Virus record (IMG/VR): IMGVR_UViG_3300007346_000135
Location: 1-30,326 of that record
Source: a virus
DNA: 30,326 bases
Direction: 5' to 3' (one strand)
Shown here: positions 7,393 to 15,907 of the stretch, one piece after another
Layout: each line of letters opens with the position of its first letter
Numbering within the stretch: position 1 is the first letter of the stretch
The notes under the pieces: model-generated
Told to the model about the DNA's origin: nothing
What the model saw: only the letters and a program-made list of their open reading frames with translations
Database searches by the model: none
Made by a program: the position numbers and the translations under genes

Positions 7393-8481
7393 ATGAAAAG
7401 ATATTCAAGACAAGATTTAATTAACAATAAAATTGCTCATGACAATATGAGTGCTCAAGACTCAGCAGAGAATGTTGAGATCACAAAAAAATTAATCACT
7501 CGCGATACGCTAGGAATTAATTTTAGTGCAATGGATTCTCAAGCTCCATATATTGGCGGTTCTGTCTCTGGTAGACAAGACTTGTTTAGAGCGTTTTTAC
7601 CTGGTGTAATTAGAGATATGACGCAAATGCGTCAAATTGATAATGTACTTGGTATGACGATGGTTGGCGATTTTCTAACTAAAGAAGTAGTGCAAGCTAC
7701 AGAGCAACGCACTGGTAATGCTATTGGCTATAGTGAATTTGCATCTGCACCTAAAGTTTCTTATCTTACTGATTACGAAGTGAGAAACACTGTTAGATTT
7801 ATGGTTGAAGCAGAATTTGGTGGCGATAGCGACAAAATGGCTATTGCAGCAGGACAAGACCCAAGAACCACAAAAATGTCAGCTGTAACTACTGCTTTGG
7901 AAATTGCAAGAAATGAAGTTTCGGTTTATGGTTATTTTGGTGGGCAAAACAAAACATACGGATTGCTCAACGACCCTAACCTGCCTGCATATATTACTCT
8001 TCCTAACGGTGCAAATGCTACTCCTGAATGGTCAACTAAAACTTTCTTAGAAAGACAAAAAGATTTTGTTGAAGCAATTACAGCTTTAGAATTGTCTACA
8101 GGTAACAACTTTAGTGCAAGCATGATGAATTTTACTTTTGTAATTCCTTCATCTGTAAACGGCTATCTTAACGAATTGAATAATTTCGGAACGATGTCTC
8201 TTAGAAAATGGATAAATGAAACATATCCTAGATGTACGATTGTACCAATGTCTGAGCTAAATGATGCAAACGGTGGAGCAAATGTATTTTATATGTTTGT
8301 TGACAATCTGCTTGGTGATTCATCTGATACAGGTGCTGTTATGAGCCAACTTGTCGTTTCTAAAATCGAATCTGTTGGTACAATGATAACTTACGATACA
8401 CAATCAGAGAAATTCAGAAACTCTTGTGCTGGTACTATTGTACATAGACCTTACGCGGTATACAGAGCTACTGGAATGTAG
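7393..8481 (+). CDS. major capsid protein (DUF2184-like, HK97 fold)
   Basis: The 362-aa product has the position and size of a major capsid protein. Recognisable traits of the DUF2184 family include an N-terminal acidic/helical arm, LPGVIRDMTQMRQIDNVLGM (about residues 69-88), YGYFGGQNKTYGLLNDPNLP in the middle, and a C-terminal FRNSCAGTIVHRPYAVYRAT strand. The arm could be cut by the upstream protease; no obvious cleavage site was identified. AAAGGAAAAATAAG precedes the ATG. A hairpin follows the stop, as is frequent behind abundant capsid genes. Confidence 0.9.
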   Translation: MKRYSRQDLINNKIAHDNMSAQDSAENVEITKKLITRDTLGINFSAMDSQAPYIGGSVSGRQDLFRAFLPGVIRDMTQMRQIDNVLGMTMVGDFLTKEVVQATEQRTGNAIGYSEFASAPKVSYLTDYEVRNTVRFMVEAEFGGDSDKMAIAAGQDPRTTKMSAVTTALEIARNEVSVYGYFGGQNKTYGLLNDPNLPAYITLPNGANATPEWSTKTFLERQKDFVEAITALELSTGNNFSASMMNFTFVIPSSVNGYLNELNNFGTMSLRKWINETYPRCTIVPMSELNDANGGANVFYMFVDNLLGDSSDTGAVMSQLVVSKIESVGTMITYDTQSEKFRNSCAGTIVHRPYAVYRATGM

Positions 8482-8489
8482 TATAATTA

Positions 8490-8517
8490 TTATGATGATA
8501 AATTAATATCATCATAA
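8490..8517 (+). terminator. hairpin after the capsid gene (weak terminator or mRNA-end stabiliser)
   Basis: A perfect 10-bp inverted repeat, TTATGATGAT (8490-8499) and ATCATCATAA (8508-8517), encloses AAATTAAT. It begins eight bases after the capsid stop codon. No T-run follows, so it is not a classical rho-independent terminator. It may protect the capsid transcript from exonucleases or only dampen readthrough into the connector genes. Confidence 0.45.
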
Positions 8518-8553
8518 CTAGTATGAAAATTAAATTAAAAGGACTTTTTAGAA

Positions 8554-8910
8554 ATGGCAAATGTTTATATATATTCAACGATGAGTTCAGATAACGATTA
8601 TATAATTTATGACAATGGTTTTGCAAAAAGCAAAGTAACAATCGCAGGCAAAGCTAATGTTGCGAATAAGTTAACTTTGTTAGTTAAACAGGTAGCGGTG
8701 ACATGTATTGCACAAGATAAGTACGAATTGATAAAAGAAAACTATCACTTTAAAAAACATCTTGAAAATGGTTTTTTAACTGTTGAAAATAAAAATATTG
8801 AAGCCCCAAAAGTTTCAAAAGATATGGCAAAAAAAGACAAGTCAGCACAAAAAACAAAAGAAGATTTTAAGCATATAAAAGATTTAAACCCAACTTTCGC
8901 GGTGGAGTAA
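8554..8910 (+). CDS. small capsid-adjacent phage protein, 118 aa
   Basis: Located between the capsid and connector genes, this basic protein has a beta-rich N-terminal half (VYIYSTMSSDNDYIIYD, then KVTIAGKANVANK) and a Lys-rich C-terminal half with MAKKDKSAQKTKEDFKHIKD. The layout of an N-terminal barrel, a mid NYHFKKHLENGFLTVE segment and a DMxxxDxSA stretch is seen in small proteins at this locus in related myoviruses, but their function is not established. An AAAAGGAC box precedes the ATG. It may be a head-decoration or connector accessory protein. Confidence 0.7.
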   Translation: MANVYIYSTMSSDNDYIIYDNGFAKSKVTIAGKANVANKLTLLVKQVAVTCIAQDKYELIKENYHFKKHLENGFLTVENKNIEAPKVSKDMAKKDKSAQKTKEDFKHIKDLNPTFAVE

Positions 8911-9327
8911 ATGGCTAGCATAGTATTTGATATAGCAGAATTTAGAATTAAATATTCAATATTCGATGGTATATCTGATTCTGTTGTATTGAGAGCATTT
9001 GATAGTGCCGAAATGTTTATATCAAATAACACTAGTTGTTATTTAGATGAAAATAGGCTTAAATATGTTTTATATTTAATGACTGCTCACATCTTGCAAA
9101 TTGGCATTTACACTGCCTCTAATCGTGGTGGTACAGCTGGTATTGTATCTAGTGCTAGTATTGATAAGATATCTGTATCTTTTGAATCAAGAATAAGCAA
9201 ATCTGCTTTTCAATATTTTTTAAACAAAACTATTTATGGTGAAGAGATTCTAGCATTATTTAGTTTGTGGTCTGCTGGTGGGTATTACATTGGTGGTTCA
9301 AATTCAACATTAGGATTTAAGAGATAA
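8911..9327 (+). CDS. head-tail adaptor (DUF4054-like)
   Basis: The ATG directly abuts the preceding TAA, indicating coupling. The 138-aa product reads like DUF4054 proteins: FRIKYSIFDGISDSVVLRAF near the start, a helix ending in YLMTAHIL, a central GTAGIVSSASIDKISVSFES loop, and a C-terminal LWSAGGYYIGG segment. These are head-completion adaptors that bind under the portal. Its order after the capsid and before the HK97 gp10-like gene supports that. Confidence 0.8.
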   Translation: MASIVFDIAEFRIKYSIFDGISDSVVLRAFDSAEMFISNNTSCYLDENRLKYVLYLMTAHILQIGIYTASNRGGTAGIVSSASIDKISVSFESRISKSAFQYFLNKTIYGEEILALFSLWSAGGYYIGGSNSTLGFKR

Positions 9328-9767
9328 TGAAAGTAAATAAGAAAACAAGTATTGACATTAAGAAAATCGCTAATAATTTAGCTGATATGAAAGTACAAGT
9401 TGGTTTTCTTTCGAGTGCTAAATATGAAGATGGGAAAAGCGTTGCTCAAGTAGCAATGTCAAACGAGTATGGCGTTCCACAAAAAAGACAACCTCCACGA
9501 CCATTTATGCGAACTGCTTTGAAAAAGGCTAAAGAATGGAAGAAGACTTTTGATTTCATGATTAAGAAAGACTTCGTTCGTGGGGGCGATTTTAAGACCT
9601 CATTTAATACTTTGGGGTTGGTCGTTCAAGGCGACATAAAAACATCAATAAAAGAGCTAACAGCTCCAGCATTAGCACAATTAACAATTGATAAAAAGGG
9701 ATTTTCTAAACCTCTTATAGATACTGGTTATATGTTAGATTCTGTTAACTATGAGGTTAATAAATGA
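9327..9767 (+). CDS. HK97 gp10-like connector/tail completion protein
   Basis: The 146-aa protein overlaps the previous stop by one base. The motif KRQPPRPFMRTALKKAKEW (about residues 51-69), with PPRPF followed by a basic helix, marks the HK97 gp10/Mu-like virion-morphogenesis families. The NEYGVPQ segment before it and LIDTGYMLDSVNYEV at the end (the conserved pattern LxDTGxMxxSV) support this. Such proteins complete the neck or tail terminus. Confidence 0.8.
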   Translation: MKVNKKTSIDIKKIANNLADMKVQVGFLSSAKYEDGKSVAQVAMSNEYGVPQKRQPPRPFMRTALKKAKEWKKTFDFMIKKDFVRGGDFKTSFNTLGLVVQGDIKTSIKELTAPALAQLTIDKKGFSKPLIDTGYMLDSVNYEVNK

Positions 9768-10129
9768 TTGGAAATTTGTATAAAATAGCCTCTAATGCTA
9801 TAGGCGGTTCAGTAGGTACAGATATTATTTTTTATAAAAAATTCCTTGGCAATGTTACTGGTAAAGGTTTTGTTGTTGTTCCGTCTTATGCTGAGCCAGT
9901 GCAGATATCTGGAAGCTTTCAAGTTGTATCTTCAAGTTTGTATTCACAGCGTGGTTTAGACATTAATAAGCATTATAGAATTTTATATACTGATACGGAA
10001 ATAACAGAAATTGATACAAATACATCTAGCGATCGTATTGTATATGGTAATGATACTTACCAAGTTCTAGATAAAGAAGATTGGTATGTTTATAACGGTT
10101 GGGTAGGTGTTCTGTGTGTTAGATTATGA
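9764..10129 (+). CDS. putative neck/stopper protein, 121 aa
   Basis: The start overlaps the preceding gene in an ATGA. The protein is beta-rich. Its central segment, PVQISGSFQVVSSSLYSQRG followed by KHYRILYTDTEI, and the YQVLDKEDWYVYNGW end resemble small phage neck proteins that report a buffer or primary-stopper fold. No catalytic motif is seen. Position between the gp10-like and terminator-like genes suggests a head-tail stopper; the exact role is inferred from order. Confidence 0.65.
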   Translation: MIGNLYKIASNAIGGSVGTDIIFYKKFLGNVTGKGFVVVPSYAEPVQISGSFQVVSSSLYSQRGLDINKHYRILYTDTEITEIDTNTSSDRIVYGNDTYQVLDKEDWYVYNGWVGVLCVRL

Positions 10130-10646
10130 CATTAATGATATTGTTGGAAATATAATCATAAACGGCTTATCAGCACTTAATATTGATGCTAATGTGCTTC
10201 TTAATTATCAACCGACAAAACAAGGTATGAGAGAAAATACCGTTTATTTCTTCAATGTTGGCGATAATGATATTGGATATATGGGTAGACACTCAACATA
10301 CAATAAAGACCAAGATAAATTAATATATAAAGAATTACAAGTATCTGAAACAAAATTTCAAGTAAACACAATATTGAAACAAGACATAGAAAATCTTAAT
10401 ATAACAGCAAAAGATTTGTGTAATTATGTTAAAATGATATTGCAAAGTACAGAAACAATTAATATACTAAAAGAAAATAACTTAGAAATATTAAGAATAA
10501 GTAATATTATCAATACTCCTTTCACAAATGGAGCAGATAATTATCAATATAATCCTAGTTTTGATTTTGTTATTATACACACTCAAGAATTAGAATATAA
10601 TATAAATAAAATAGATAAAATTAACCAAACATTAAAAGAGGTTTAA
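10116..10646 (+). CDS. putative tail terminator / neck protein
   Basis: The frame opens with possible GTG starts at 10107 and 10116. I choose 10116 because GGTAGGTG lies six bases before it, giving 176 aa and a start MLDYDINDIVGNIIING. The middle has VYFFNVGDNDIGYMGR and a YKELQVSETKFQVNTIL strand. The C-terminal half ends in NPSFDFVIIHTQELEYNINK. A ~170-aa protein directly ahead of the sheath gene, with helix-strand layout, fits the tail terminator (neck-terminator gp12-like family). It overlaps the upstream gene by 14 bases. Function rests mainly on synteny. Confidence 0.65.
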   Translation: MLDYDINDIVGNIIINGLSALNIDANVLLNYQPTKQGMRENTVYFFNVGDNDIGYMGRHSTYNKDQDKLIYKELQVSETKFQVNTILKQDIENLNITAKDLCNYVKMILQSTETINILKENNLEILRISNIINTPFTNGADNYQYNPSFDFVIIHTQELEYNINKIDKINQTLKEV

Positions 10647-10647
10647 A

Positions 10648-12144
10648 ATGGCGATTAATTTCATAAAATATGTTGATATAACATCAGGAGTTGGTGCTGG
10701 TGCTTCTGTAGCACGAGTAGAGCCAATCCTTAGAATTATTAGTAGCAACGCATTAATACCAACTAGCACAGTTGTAGATTTTGATTCTGCGTCAGAAGTT
10801 GGTTTGTATTTTGGTACTAATTCCGAAGAATATAGAAGAGCTTCTTTTTATTTTGGTTTTGTTTCTAAAAGCATAACATCGCCTAATAAAATTAGTTTTT
10901 ATAAGTATAATCCGACCGATTCTAGTGCTTTAATTTATGGCGGTAAAACTCAAAAAGTATTGACTGATTTTACTGCTATTTCTGATGCTACATTCAATCT
11001 AGAGATAGGTGGAATTACTCATTTAATTACTACTGATTTAACAACTGCAGTCAGTTTAGCTGATGTTGCATTATTAATACAAACACAGATACAATTAGTA
11101 TCAGATACCCAATTTGCAAATGCTACTGTATCATACAATGCTACTAGAAGTTCTTTTGACTTAGTTAGTGGCGATACTGTAACTGCTACAATTAGCGTAT
11201 CATCTTCTCTAAATGGTACTGATATCGTAAATCTTTTAGAATGGAATGCTTCAGCTATATTCTCTGATGGTTTAAGTGAAAAAACAATAACAGAAACACT
11301 TGATAATACTGTTAATATAAGCTCTAATTTTATTACATTCTTATTTACTGATACATTTACTATTGATACTAAACTAGAAGTTGCTCAATGGTCTAAATTA
11401 CAAAATAATAGATATCTATATTTAACATCTACAAGTTATGATGATGCACAAGCTCATTATGATGCTTTAAATACATACGGCGGTGTAGATATTATTTTGG
11501 CTTCTAGTGTAGCTAATGAGTACCACGAAATGATGCCTGCTTGTATTGCTGCGTCAACTGATTATTCAAAATCTAACTCTATTAAGAATTATATGTATCA
11601 GCAGGCTAGTCTAACTCCGTCTGTTACAGAGACTGCACAGTCTGATGTATTAGATAGCTTAAGAATAAATTATTATGGTCAAACTCAGACAGCAGGTCAA
11701 AATATATCTTTTTATCAAAGAGGTAATTTGATGGGGCTTGCTGTTGATCCTAGCTATGAAAATATATTCATAAATGAAGCATGGTTCAAGGGTGCGTGCG
11801 GTTCAGCTTTAATTGAGCTACAACTAGCATTAGAGCAAATACCTTGGAATGCTAGCGGAGCTGGTCAAATATCATTAACACTACAAAATGTTATTGAAGA
11901 AGCTTTGAAAAATGGTGTTATATCTGTAGGCAAGCCACTAACTAACACTCAAAAATTATATATAGGTCAGATAGCTAATGATGATAATGCTTACAGAAAT
12001 GTTGAGGAACAAGGTTTTTGGCTAAATGTTGAGCTTACATCTGAAACAGTTGATGGTGTTGTGGAATACTTAGCTAATTACACAATTATATACAGTAAAT
12101 CAGATTCTATAAATAAAATTACTGGTTCACACATACTAATTTAA
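10648..12144 (+). CDS. contractile tail sheath protein (DUF3383-like)
   Basis: This 498-aa protein is the sheath by size, position before the tube gene, and sequence. An N-terminal ITSGVGAGASVARVE-type segment is followed by FDSASEVGLYFGTNSEEYRRASFYFGF, a pattern of the DUF3383 sheath family. A variable beta domain lies in the middle. The C-terminal part carries GGVDIILASSVANEYHEMMP, a PSYENIFINEAWFKGACGSA segment and QGFWLNVELTSE. It forms the contractile outer tail layer and marks this as a myovirus. AAAGAGG precedes the ATG. Confidence 0.9.
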   Translation: MAINFIKYVDITSGVGAGASVARVEPILRIISSNALIPTSTVVDFDSASEVGLYFGTNSEEYRRASFYFGFVSKSITSPNKISFYKYNPTDSSALIYGGKTQKVLTDFTAISDATFNLEIGGITHLITTDLTTAVSLADVALLIQTQIQLVSDTQFANATVSYNATRSSFDLVSGDTVTATISVSSSLNGTDIVNLLEWNASAIFSDGLSEKTITETLDNTVNISSNFITFLFTDTFTIDTKLEVAQWSKLQNNRYLYLTSTSYDDAQAHYDALNTYGGVDIILASSVANEYHEMMPACIAASTDYSKSNSIKNYMYQQASLTPSVTETAQSDVLDSLRINYYGQTQTAGQNISFYQRGNLMGLAVDPSYENIFINEAWFKGACGSALIELQLALEQIPWNASGAGQISLTLQNVIEEALKNGVISVGKPLTNTQKLYIGQIANDDNAYRNVEEQGFWLNVELTSETVDGVVEYLANYTIIYSKSDSINKITGSHILI

Positions 12145-12161
12145 TATAAGGAAAATATAAA

Positions 12162-12602
12162 ATGGCAGATATTTCAGGTAGTGGCACTACAATTATTGTG
12201 GCAGGAAGCAAGACTTTTCCTGTAGGATTTCCAATTACTCAACTTGCTGATGATGTAGACCCTATTGATTTTGCGGATCTACAATTAACAGAGACAGCGA
12301 TGGGAGTTAATGGCGACATGGTGTCATGGACGACGCCTCAACCAATAGAGTTTACTATTGCTGTAGTTCCGAATGGTGTTGATGATATAGCTTTAAGTGT
12401 ATTACATGAAGCAAATAGAGGTGCTAAAGGCAAAGCGTCTGCTAAAGATAATATTACTGTAACTATTATATATCCTAATCTGAGACCAATTGTTCTTAGA
12501 AATGGTGTTATCATAAGTGGGAGTGCTGGTACTTCTATGTCAAGCAATGCAAGAATTAAAACCAAGAGTTATACTTTTAGATTTGAAAACAAAGTAGGTT
12601 AA
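12162..12602 (+). CDS. tail tube protein
   Basis: The 146-aa product directly follows the sheath gene behind AAGGAAAA. It is beta-rich with Gly/Ser-rich termini. Segments such as GSGTTIIVAGSKTFPVGFPI, DPIDFADLQL, MSSNARIKTKSYTFRFEN fit inner tail-tube proteins of sheath-bearing phages. The tube is the rigid channel through which DNA passes. Assignment comes from order (sheath, tube, chaperones, tape measure) and size. Confidence 0.8.
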   Translation: MADISGSGTTIIVAGSKTFPVGFPITQLADDVDPIDFADLQLTETAMGVNGDMVSWTTPQPIEFTIAVVPNGVDDIALSVLHEANRGAKGKASAKDNITVTIIYPNLRPIVLRNGVIISGSAGTSMSSNARIKTKSYTFRFENKVG

Positions 12603-12628
12603 TACAATATTTTAAAAGGACAGATAAA

Positions 12629-13072
12629 ATGCTAATAAAACCTAAATTAATAGAGATAACTAATATTGATGGCAACATTTTAAAATTTAATATTAGTCGT
12701 TTGCCTGCGATTGTTGGCAGAGAAATATTGGCTGGGTATCCGTCTTCTTTAATCCCAAAAGTTGGCGAGTATAAAGTCAATGAAGCCTTAATGATTAAGC
12801 TTATGAGTTATGTCGAGGGATTCAATGGCAACGATGAACCAATTGCATTAAATAGTTATCATGTAATCAACTCATATGTTAATGATACTACTACGCTAAT
12901 GTTAATTGAGCTAGAAATGTTTAAATACAATTTTCCATTCCTAAAATTTGAAAAAAGCAGAGGTTTTTTATCTTCTTTTGTAAGCAAAATAAAAGATGAT
13001 AGTTTTGTTGATAGTTGTGTTAATAAGTTCAAAGTTGCCGCTTTCGATATTTACACCAAAATGAAAAAATAA
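12629..13072 (+). CDS. tail assembly chaperone-like protein (copy 1)
   Basis: A 147-aa protein in the slot between tube and tape measure. It starts MLIKPKLIEITNIDGN, continues with FNISRLPAIVGREILAGYP (about residues 19-37) and KVGEYKVNEALMIKLMSYVE, a pattern shared with proteins at this locus in related enterobacterial myoviruses. Chaperones here usually coat the tape measure while the tube polymerises. No slippery heptamer or downstream extended frame was found, unlike the gpG/gpGT arrangement. The next gene is a diverged duplicate. AAAAGGAC lies before the ATG. Confidence 0.7.
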   Translation: MLIKPKLIEITNIDGNILKFNISRLPAIVGREILAGYPSSLIPKVGEYKVNEALMIKLMSYVEGFNGNDEPIALNSYHVINSYVNDTTTLMLIELEMFKYNFPFLKFEKSRGFLSSFVSKIKDDSFVDSCVNKFKVAAFDIYTKMKK

Positions 13073-13108
13073 CATTACTTGTCTTTAATTTAACATGCAG
13101 GATTGATA

Positions 13109-13645
13109 ATGTTAATAAAGCCAAAGATTATACAAATTAAAGATATTGATGATATTGAATTAAAATACCAAATTAGCAGAATACCTGCGATTCATTTTAT
13201 TGACATTCTGAAAATATATCCTTTAAATAGCAAAAATATTCCAAAAATTCCAAAAATAGATAATAAAACATTATTAAGTCTATTAAAATATGTATCTTTC
13301 TATGATGATACTAGTTATATTATTTTAGATAATGAAGATAAAATTAATAAATATATTAATGATACTGAGACACTTTTAATATTAGAAACTCAATTAATTC
13401 TCTATAATATAGAATTTATGCGAACTAGGAAAAAATGTAGATTATACAACGCTACTGATGAATTACCCTATAAATATGTAAATATTGACTCTGGAGTTGC
13501 TTCTATAATAACAAATAAGTTCGCTACATTGCATGAACTTAGTACAATATATGATTATGAGGACTACTCAAATATGCTCGAGATTATACAAGTAAATATT
13601 TCAAACGAAATTTACGCAAAGAATAAAGCAATTAAAAATAAATAA
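13109..13645 (+). CDS. tail assembly chaperone-like protein (copy 2, diverged paralogue)
   Basis: The start MLIKPKIIQIKDIDD at 13109 aligns with the start of the preceding gene and has AGGA six bases upstream; an upstream TTG at 13103 is therefore rejected. Shared landmarks are ISRIPAI (compare ISRLPAI), a YP...IPKI segment, LLKYVSF (compare LMSYVEG), KINKYINDTETLLILE (compare INSYVNDTTTLMLIE). The 178-aa copy has an extra C-terminal region of about 35 residues and is lower in GC. It may act with copy 1 as the long form does in frameshift systems. The role is inferred. Confidence 0.65.
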   Translation: MLIKPKIIQIKDIDDIELKYQISRIPAIHFIDILKIYPLNSKNIPKIPKIDNKTLLSLLKYVSFYDDTSYIILDNEDKINKYINDTETLLILETQLILYNIEFMRTRKKCRLYNATDELPYKYVNIDSGVASIITNKFATLHELSTIYDYEDYSNMLEIIQVNISNEIYAKNKAIKNK

Positions 13646-13691
13646 TTATATAAATTAATGAAATATTGTATAATGTAATTATATAAATTAA
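13643..13691 (+). promoter_or_regulatory. candidate promoter with 16-bp direct repeats before the tape measure
   Basis: Two identical copies of TAATTATATAAATTAA lie at 13643-13658 and 13676-13691. Their 33-bp spacing is about three helical turns. A perfect TATAAT (13669-13674) sits between them. The left copy begins in the last codon and stop of the upstream gene, and the right copy runs into the AAGG ribosome-binding site of the tape measure gene. The arrangement suits an activator or repressor binding across a promoter, but in AT-rich DNA this is only a candidate. Confidence 0.45.
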
Positions 13692-13703
13692 GGTTATCTA
13701 ATA

Positions 13704-15350
13704 ATGGCAATTGCAGAAAGTTTTCTATATTTATTTCAAGCAGATACTTCATCCTTAATAAAAGGAGAAAAAGAAGCAGAAAAACAAAACAAGAAATTAG
13801 AATCTGGACTCAAAGCAACTGATAAAACAGCTAATGCTATGGCTGGTAGTTTTGGCACACTTATAGCTACGGCTGGAGGTGCATTAACTGCATTATTAAG
13901 CTTCACGGCATTATCTAAAGGTATATCGCAAGCATCTGATTATATTGATAATCTAGCCAAGACTGCTGAGATGTATGGAGAGAACGCAAATGCTTTAGCT
14001 TCATATCAAGAAATTATAGTAAAGTCTGGTGGCTCTGTAAGTGGGTTTCAAAGCATAGTTAAAAGTCTTAATACTAGCTTTAATGAATTTGTGACTACTG
14101 GTAATACTGGGATACTCCCATATATCCAAAGATTAGGTATTAGTATGGTTGATAGCAACGGTAAGGCTAGAAGTGTACTTGATACATTACCCGAGTTAGC
14201 CGATGCTTTTTCTTCGATGTCAAAGGCAGAAAGTGCTGGAATAGGGCAGAAACTAGGTCTAGATGAGGCTACAATCAGATTATTACAAGAGGGTAGAATT
14301 GAAGTTGAGAAGCAAGTTTCTGCTCAAAATAAGCTGTTTAGTGTAACTGATAAGCAAGCTAAAACATTTCAAAAATTTAACGATACAGTTTCTGATACTA
14401 AAACATCTTTTAGGGGTCTTTTTGTAACTTTAGGTGCTGAAATATTGCCAGCGGTTGGATATCTCTTAAACAAGTTACAAGATGGTATAAGATTCATGTC
14501 GGAACATAAGGATCTAATGAAAGGCATATTTATAGGGTTAGCTGTTGCAATAACTGCTTATGCTTTACCTTCCATGATTAGTTTCGGCGTTGCAAGTATT
14601 GTAGCATTTGCCCCATTCTATTTAATTGGCGCTGCGGTCGCTGGTGTTATAGCTTTATTTGCGATTTTGTATGAGGATATATCAGCTTTTTTAAGTGGTT
14701 CATCGAGTGCTTTTGGTGATTTGCTTAAATGGCTTGGTTATTCTGATGAATCTATTGAATCAATAAGAAATGCTATTGTTAGTCTTGGAAGTGCAATATC
14801 AAATGCTTTTGGATTTGCAATTTATTTTATTCAAGAGTTGTTCAGGCTTAGTGTTAAGGTTGCTGGAGATGTATTTAACGCTTTTAAACCTTTGCTTAAC
14901 TTCTTTTCTGTTACTCTTACAAAAGCGATTGAGGGTGTATTTGGGTTTGTTGATAGCTTAATCAATAATATTAAAAAAGCTCTTGTTTTCATGGGCTTAC
15001 TGAAAGAAGATACAACTGAAAAAGATAGACTAAATGAAATTGAATCTAAAAAAAGAGTTGCATCAGGTTTGCCTGCTAGAATAACTCCAACGAACTCGGA
15101 TATATTTGATAAAAGCGATATATACTCTGCTATAGAGCAACAAACATCGCCACTTAATAATATGACAAGCAATTCTATATCTAATTTAAGCACAGCAAAT
15201 AGACAGTCTACAAGTAATATTAATATAGATAAAATAGAAATTAGTACACAGGCTACAGATGTTGATAGTATTAGCAACCAAATTGGTGCTAGTTTAGAAA
15301 ATCAATTAAAGCGTACTACGGCAACTTTTGAAGATGGTATAGAGGCTTAA
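13704..15350 (+). CDS. tail tape measure protein
   Basis: The 548-aa protein has the layout of tape measures: a helical N-terminal part with a Lys/Glu-rich coil (residues 18-42), a first hydrophobic stretch (46-72), a long alpha-helical middle, and a strongly hydrophobic region (about 273-325, containing LIGAAVAGVIALFAILYE). A Ser/Thr/Asn-rich C-terminal end could engage the baseplate. It sets tail length and is ejected into the cell envelope. At about 0.15 nm per residue the tail would be near 80 nm, which is short to medium for a myovirus. AAGG nine bases upstream supports the ATG. Confidence 0.9.
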   Translation: MAIAESFLYLFQADTSSLIKGEKEAEKQNKKLESGLKATDKTANAMAGSFGTLIATAGGALTALLSFTALSKGISQASDYIDNLAKTAEMYGENANALASYQEIIVKSGGSVSGFQSIVKSLNTSFNEFVTTGNTGILPYIQRLGISMVDSNGKARSVLDTLPELADAFSSMSKAESAGIGQKLGLDEATIRLLQEGRIEVEKQVSAQNKLFSVTDKQAKTFQKFNDTVSDTKTSFRGLFVTLGAEILPAVGYLLNKLQDGIRFMSEHKDLMKGIFIGLAVAITAYALPSMISFGVASIVAFAPFYLIGAAVAGVIALFAILYEDISAFLSGSSSAFGDLLKWLGYSDESIESIRNAIVSLGSAISNAFGFAIYFIQELFRLSVKVAGDVFNAFKPLLNFFSVTLTKAIEGVFGFVDSLINNIKKALVFMGLLKEDTTEKDRLNEIESKKRVASGLPARITPTNSDIFDKSDIYSAIEQQTSPLNNMTSNSISNLSTANRQSTSNINIDKIEISTQATDVDSISNQIGASLENQLKRTTATFEDGIEA

Positions 15351-15352
15351 AT

Positions 15353-15907
15353 ATGTTTATTGATGGTTTTCTTTCTAGTAGCGAGCAATTAACAGGTATA
15401 TTCGATAACGATACTTACGAGCAACTTTTCGCTGATGCTATATGTACATCGTTAAATATTAAAGATACTAGCCAGCTAATGACGCACCCTCTTGAAGACG
15501 GGAGCAAAACAGCAGATCATCAAGTTTTTGATTTAATTAAAATTTCAATGATATTACAATTGTCTAAAATTAATTATAATATAGTTTTTGAAAATATAGA
15601 TACAGCATATAGAAGTAGCACATTACTCACAATACAAACAAAAGTAAACGTTTATAAAAATATGCTTATTGAAAGTAAGCCCCACGTAGAAAGCTCTCAA
15701 AGTGGTATTATAATTAATTTAGATTTAACTCAATTCAATGTATTGAGTACTGATATTGTCTATAATCCCAAGTTTGATAAAGACAAATCAACGGTTAAAA
15801 AAGGTATACAAAATGGTGTTTCTGTGTCTGAGCAACAAAAATCAACAATAGCAAGAAACATTGTAGGTTGGGTTCAAAAACAAAAAATAGTAGGTGTTGT
15901 AGCATGA
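15353..15907 (+). CDS. Dit-like baseplate protein
   Basis: The gene follows the tape measure by two bases. The 184-aa protein has the Dit-like hallmark around QLMTHPLEDGSKTADHQVFD (residues 42-61), where MTHPLEDG..TxDHxVF recurs in this family at this locus. An FIDGFLSSSEQLTG start and a beta-rich second half follow. Such proteins form the ring joining tube and hub. The end overlaps the plug gene in an ATGA. Function is inferred from the motif and the order tape measure, Dit-like, plug, hub. Confidence 0.75.
   Translation: MFIDGFLSSSEQLTGIFDNDTYEQLFADAICTSLNIKDTSQLMTHPLEDGSKTADHQVFDLIKISMILQLSKINYNIVFENIDTAYRSSTLLTIQTKVNVYKNMLIESKPHVESSQSGIIINLDLTQFNVLSTDIVYNPKFDKDKSTVKKGIQNGVSVSEQQKSTIARNIVGWVQKQKIVGVVA

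Noticed and set aside
12629-13108. Programmed -1 frameshift between the tail chaperone genes
   Set aside because: The two frames are separated by a stop and a 36-base gap, the second has its own ribosome-binding site, and both N-termini are homologous.
14831-15277. 148-residue open frame on the minus strand within the tape measure gene
   Set aside because: It is a shadow of the tape measure frame, with no ribosome-binding site and hydrophobic low-complexity sequence.
15868-15903. Upstream extension of the plug gene
   Set aside because: The ATGA overlap at 15904 with a nearby ribosome-binding site gives the family-typical length.
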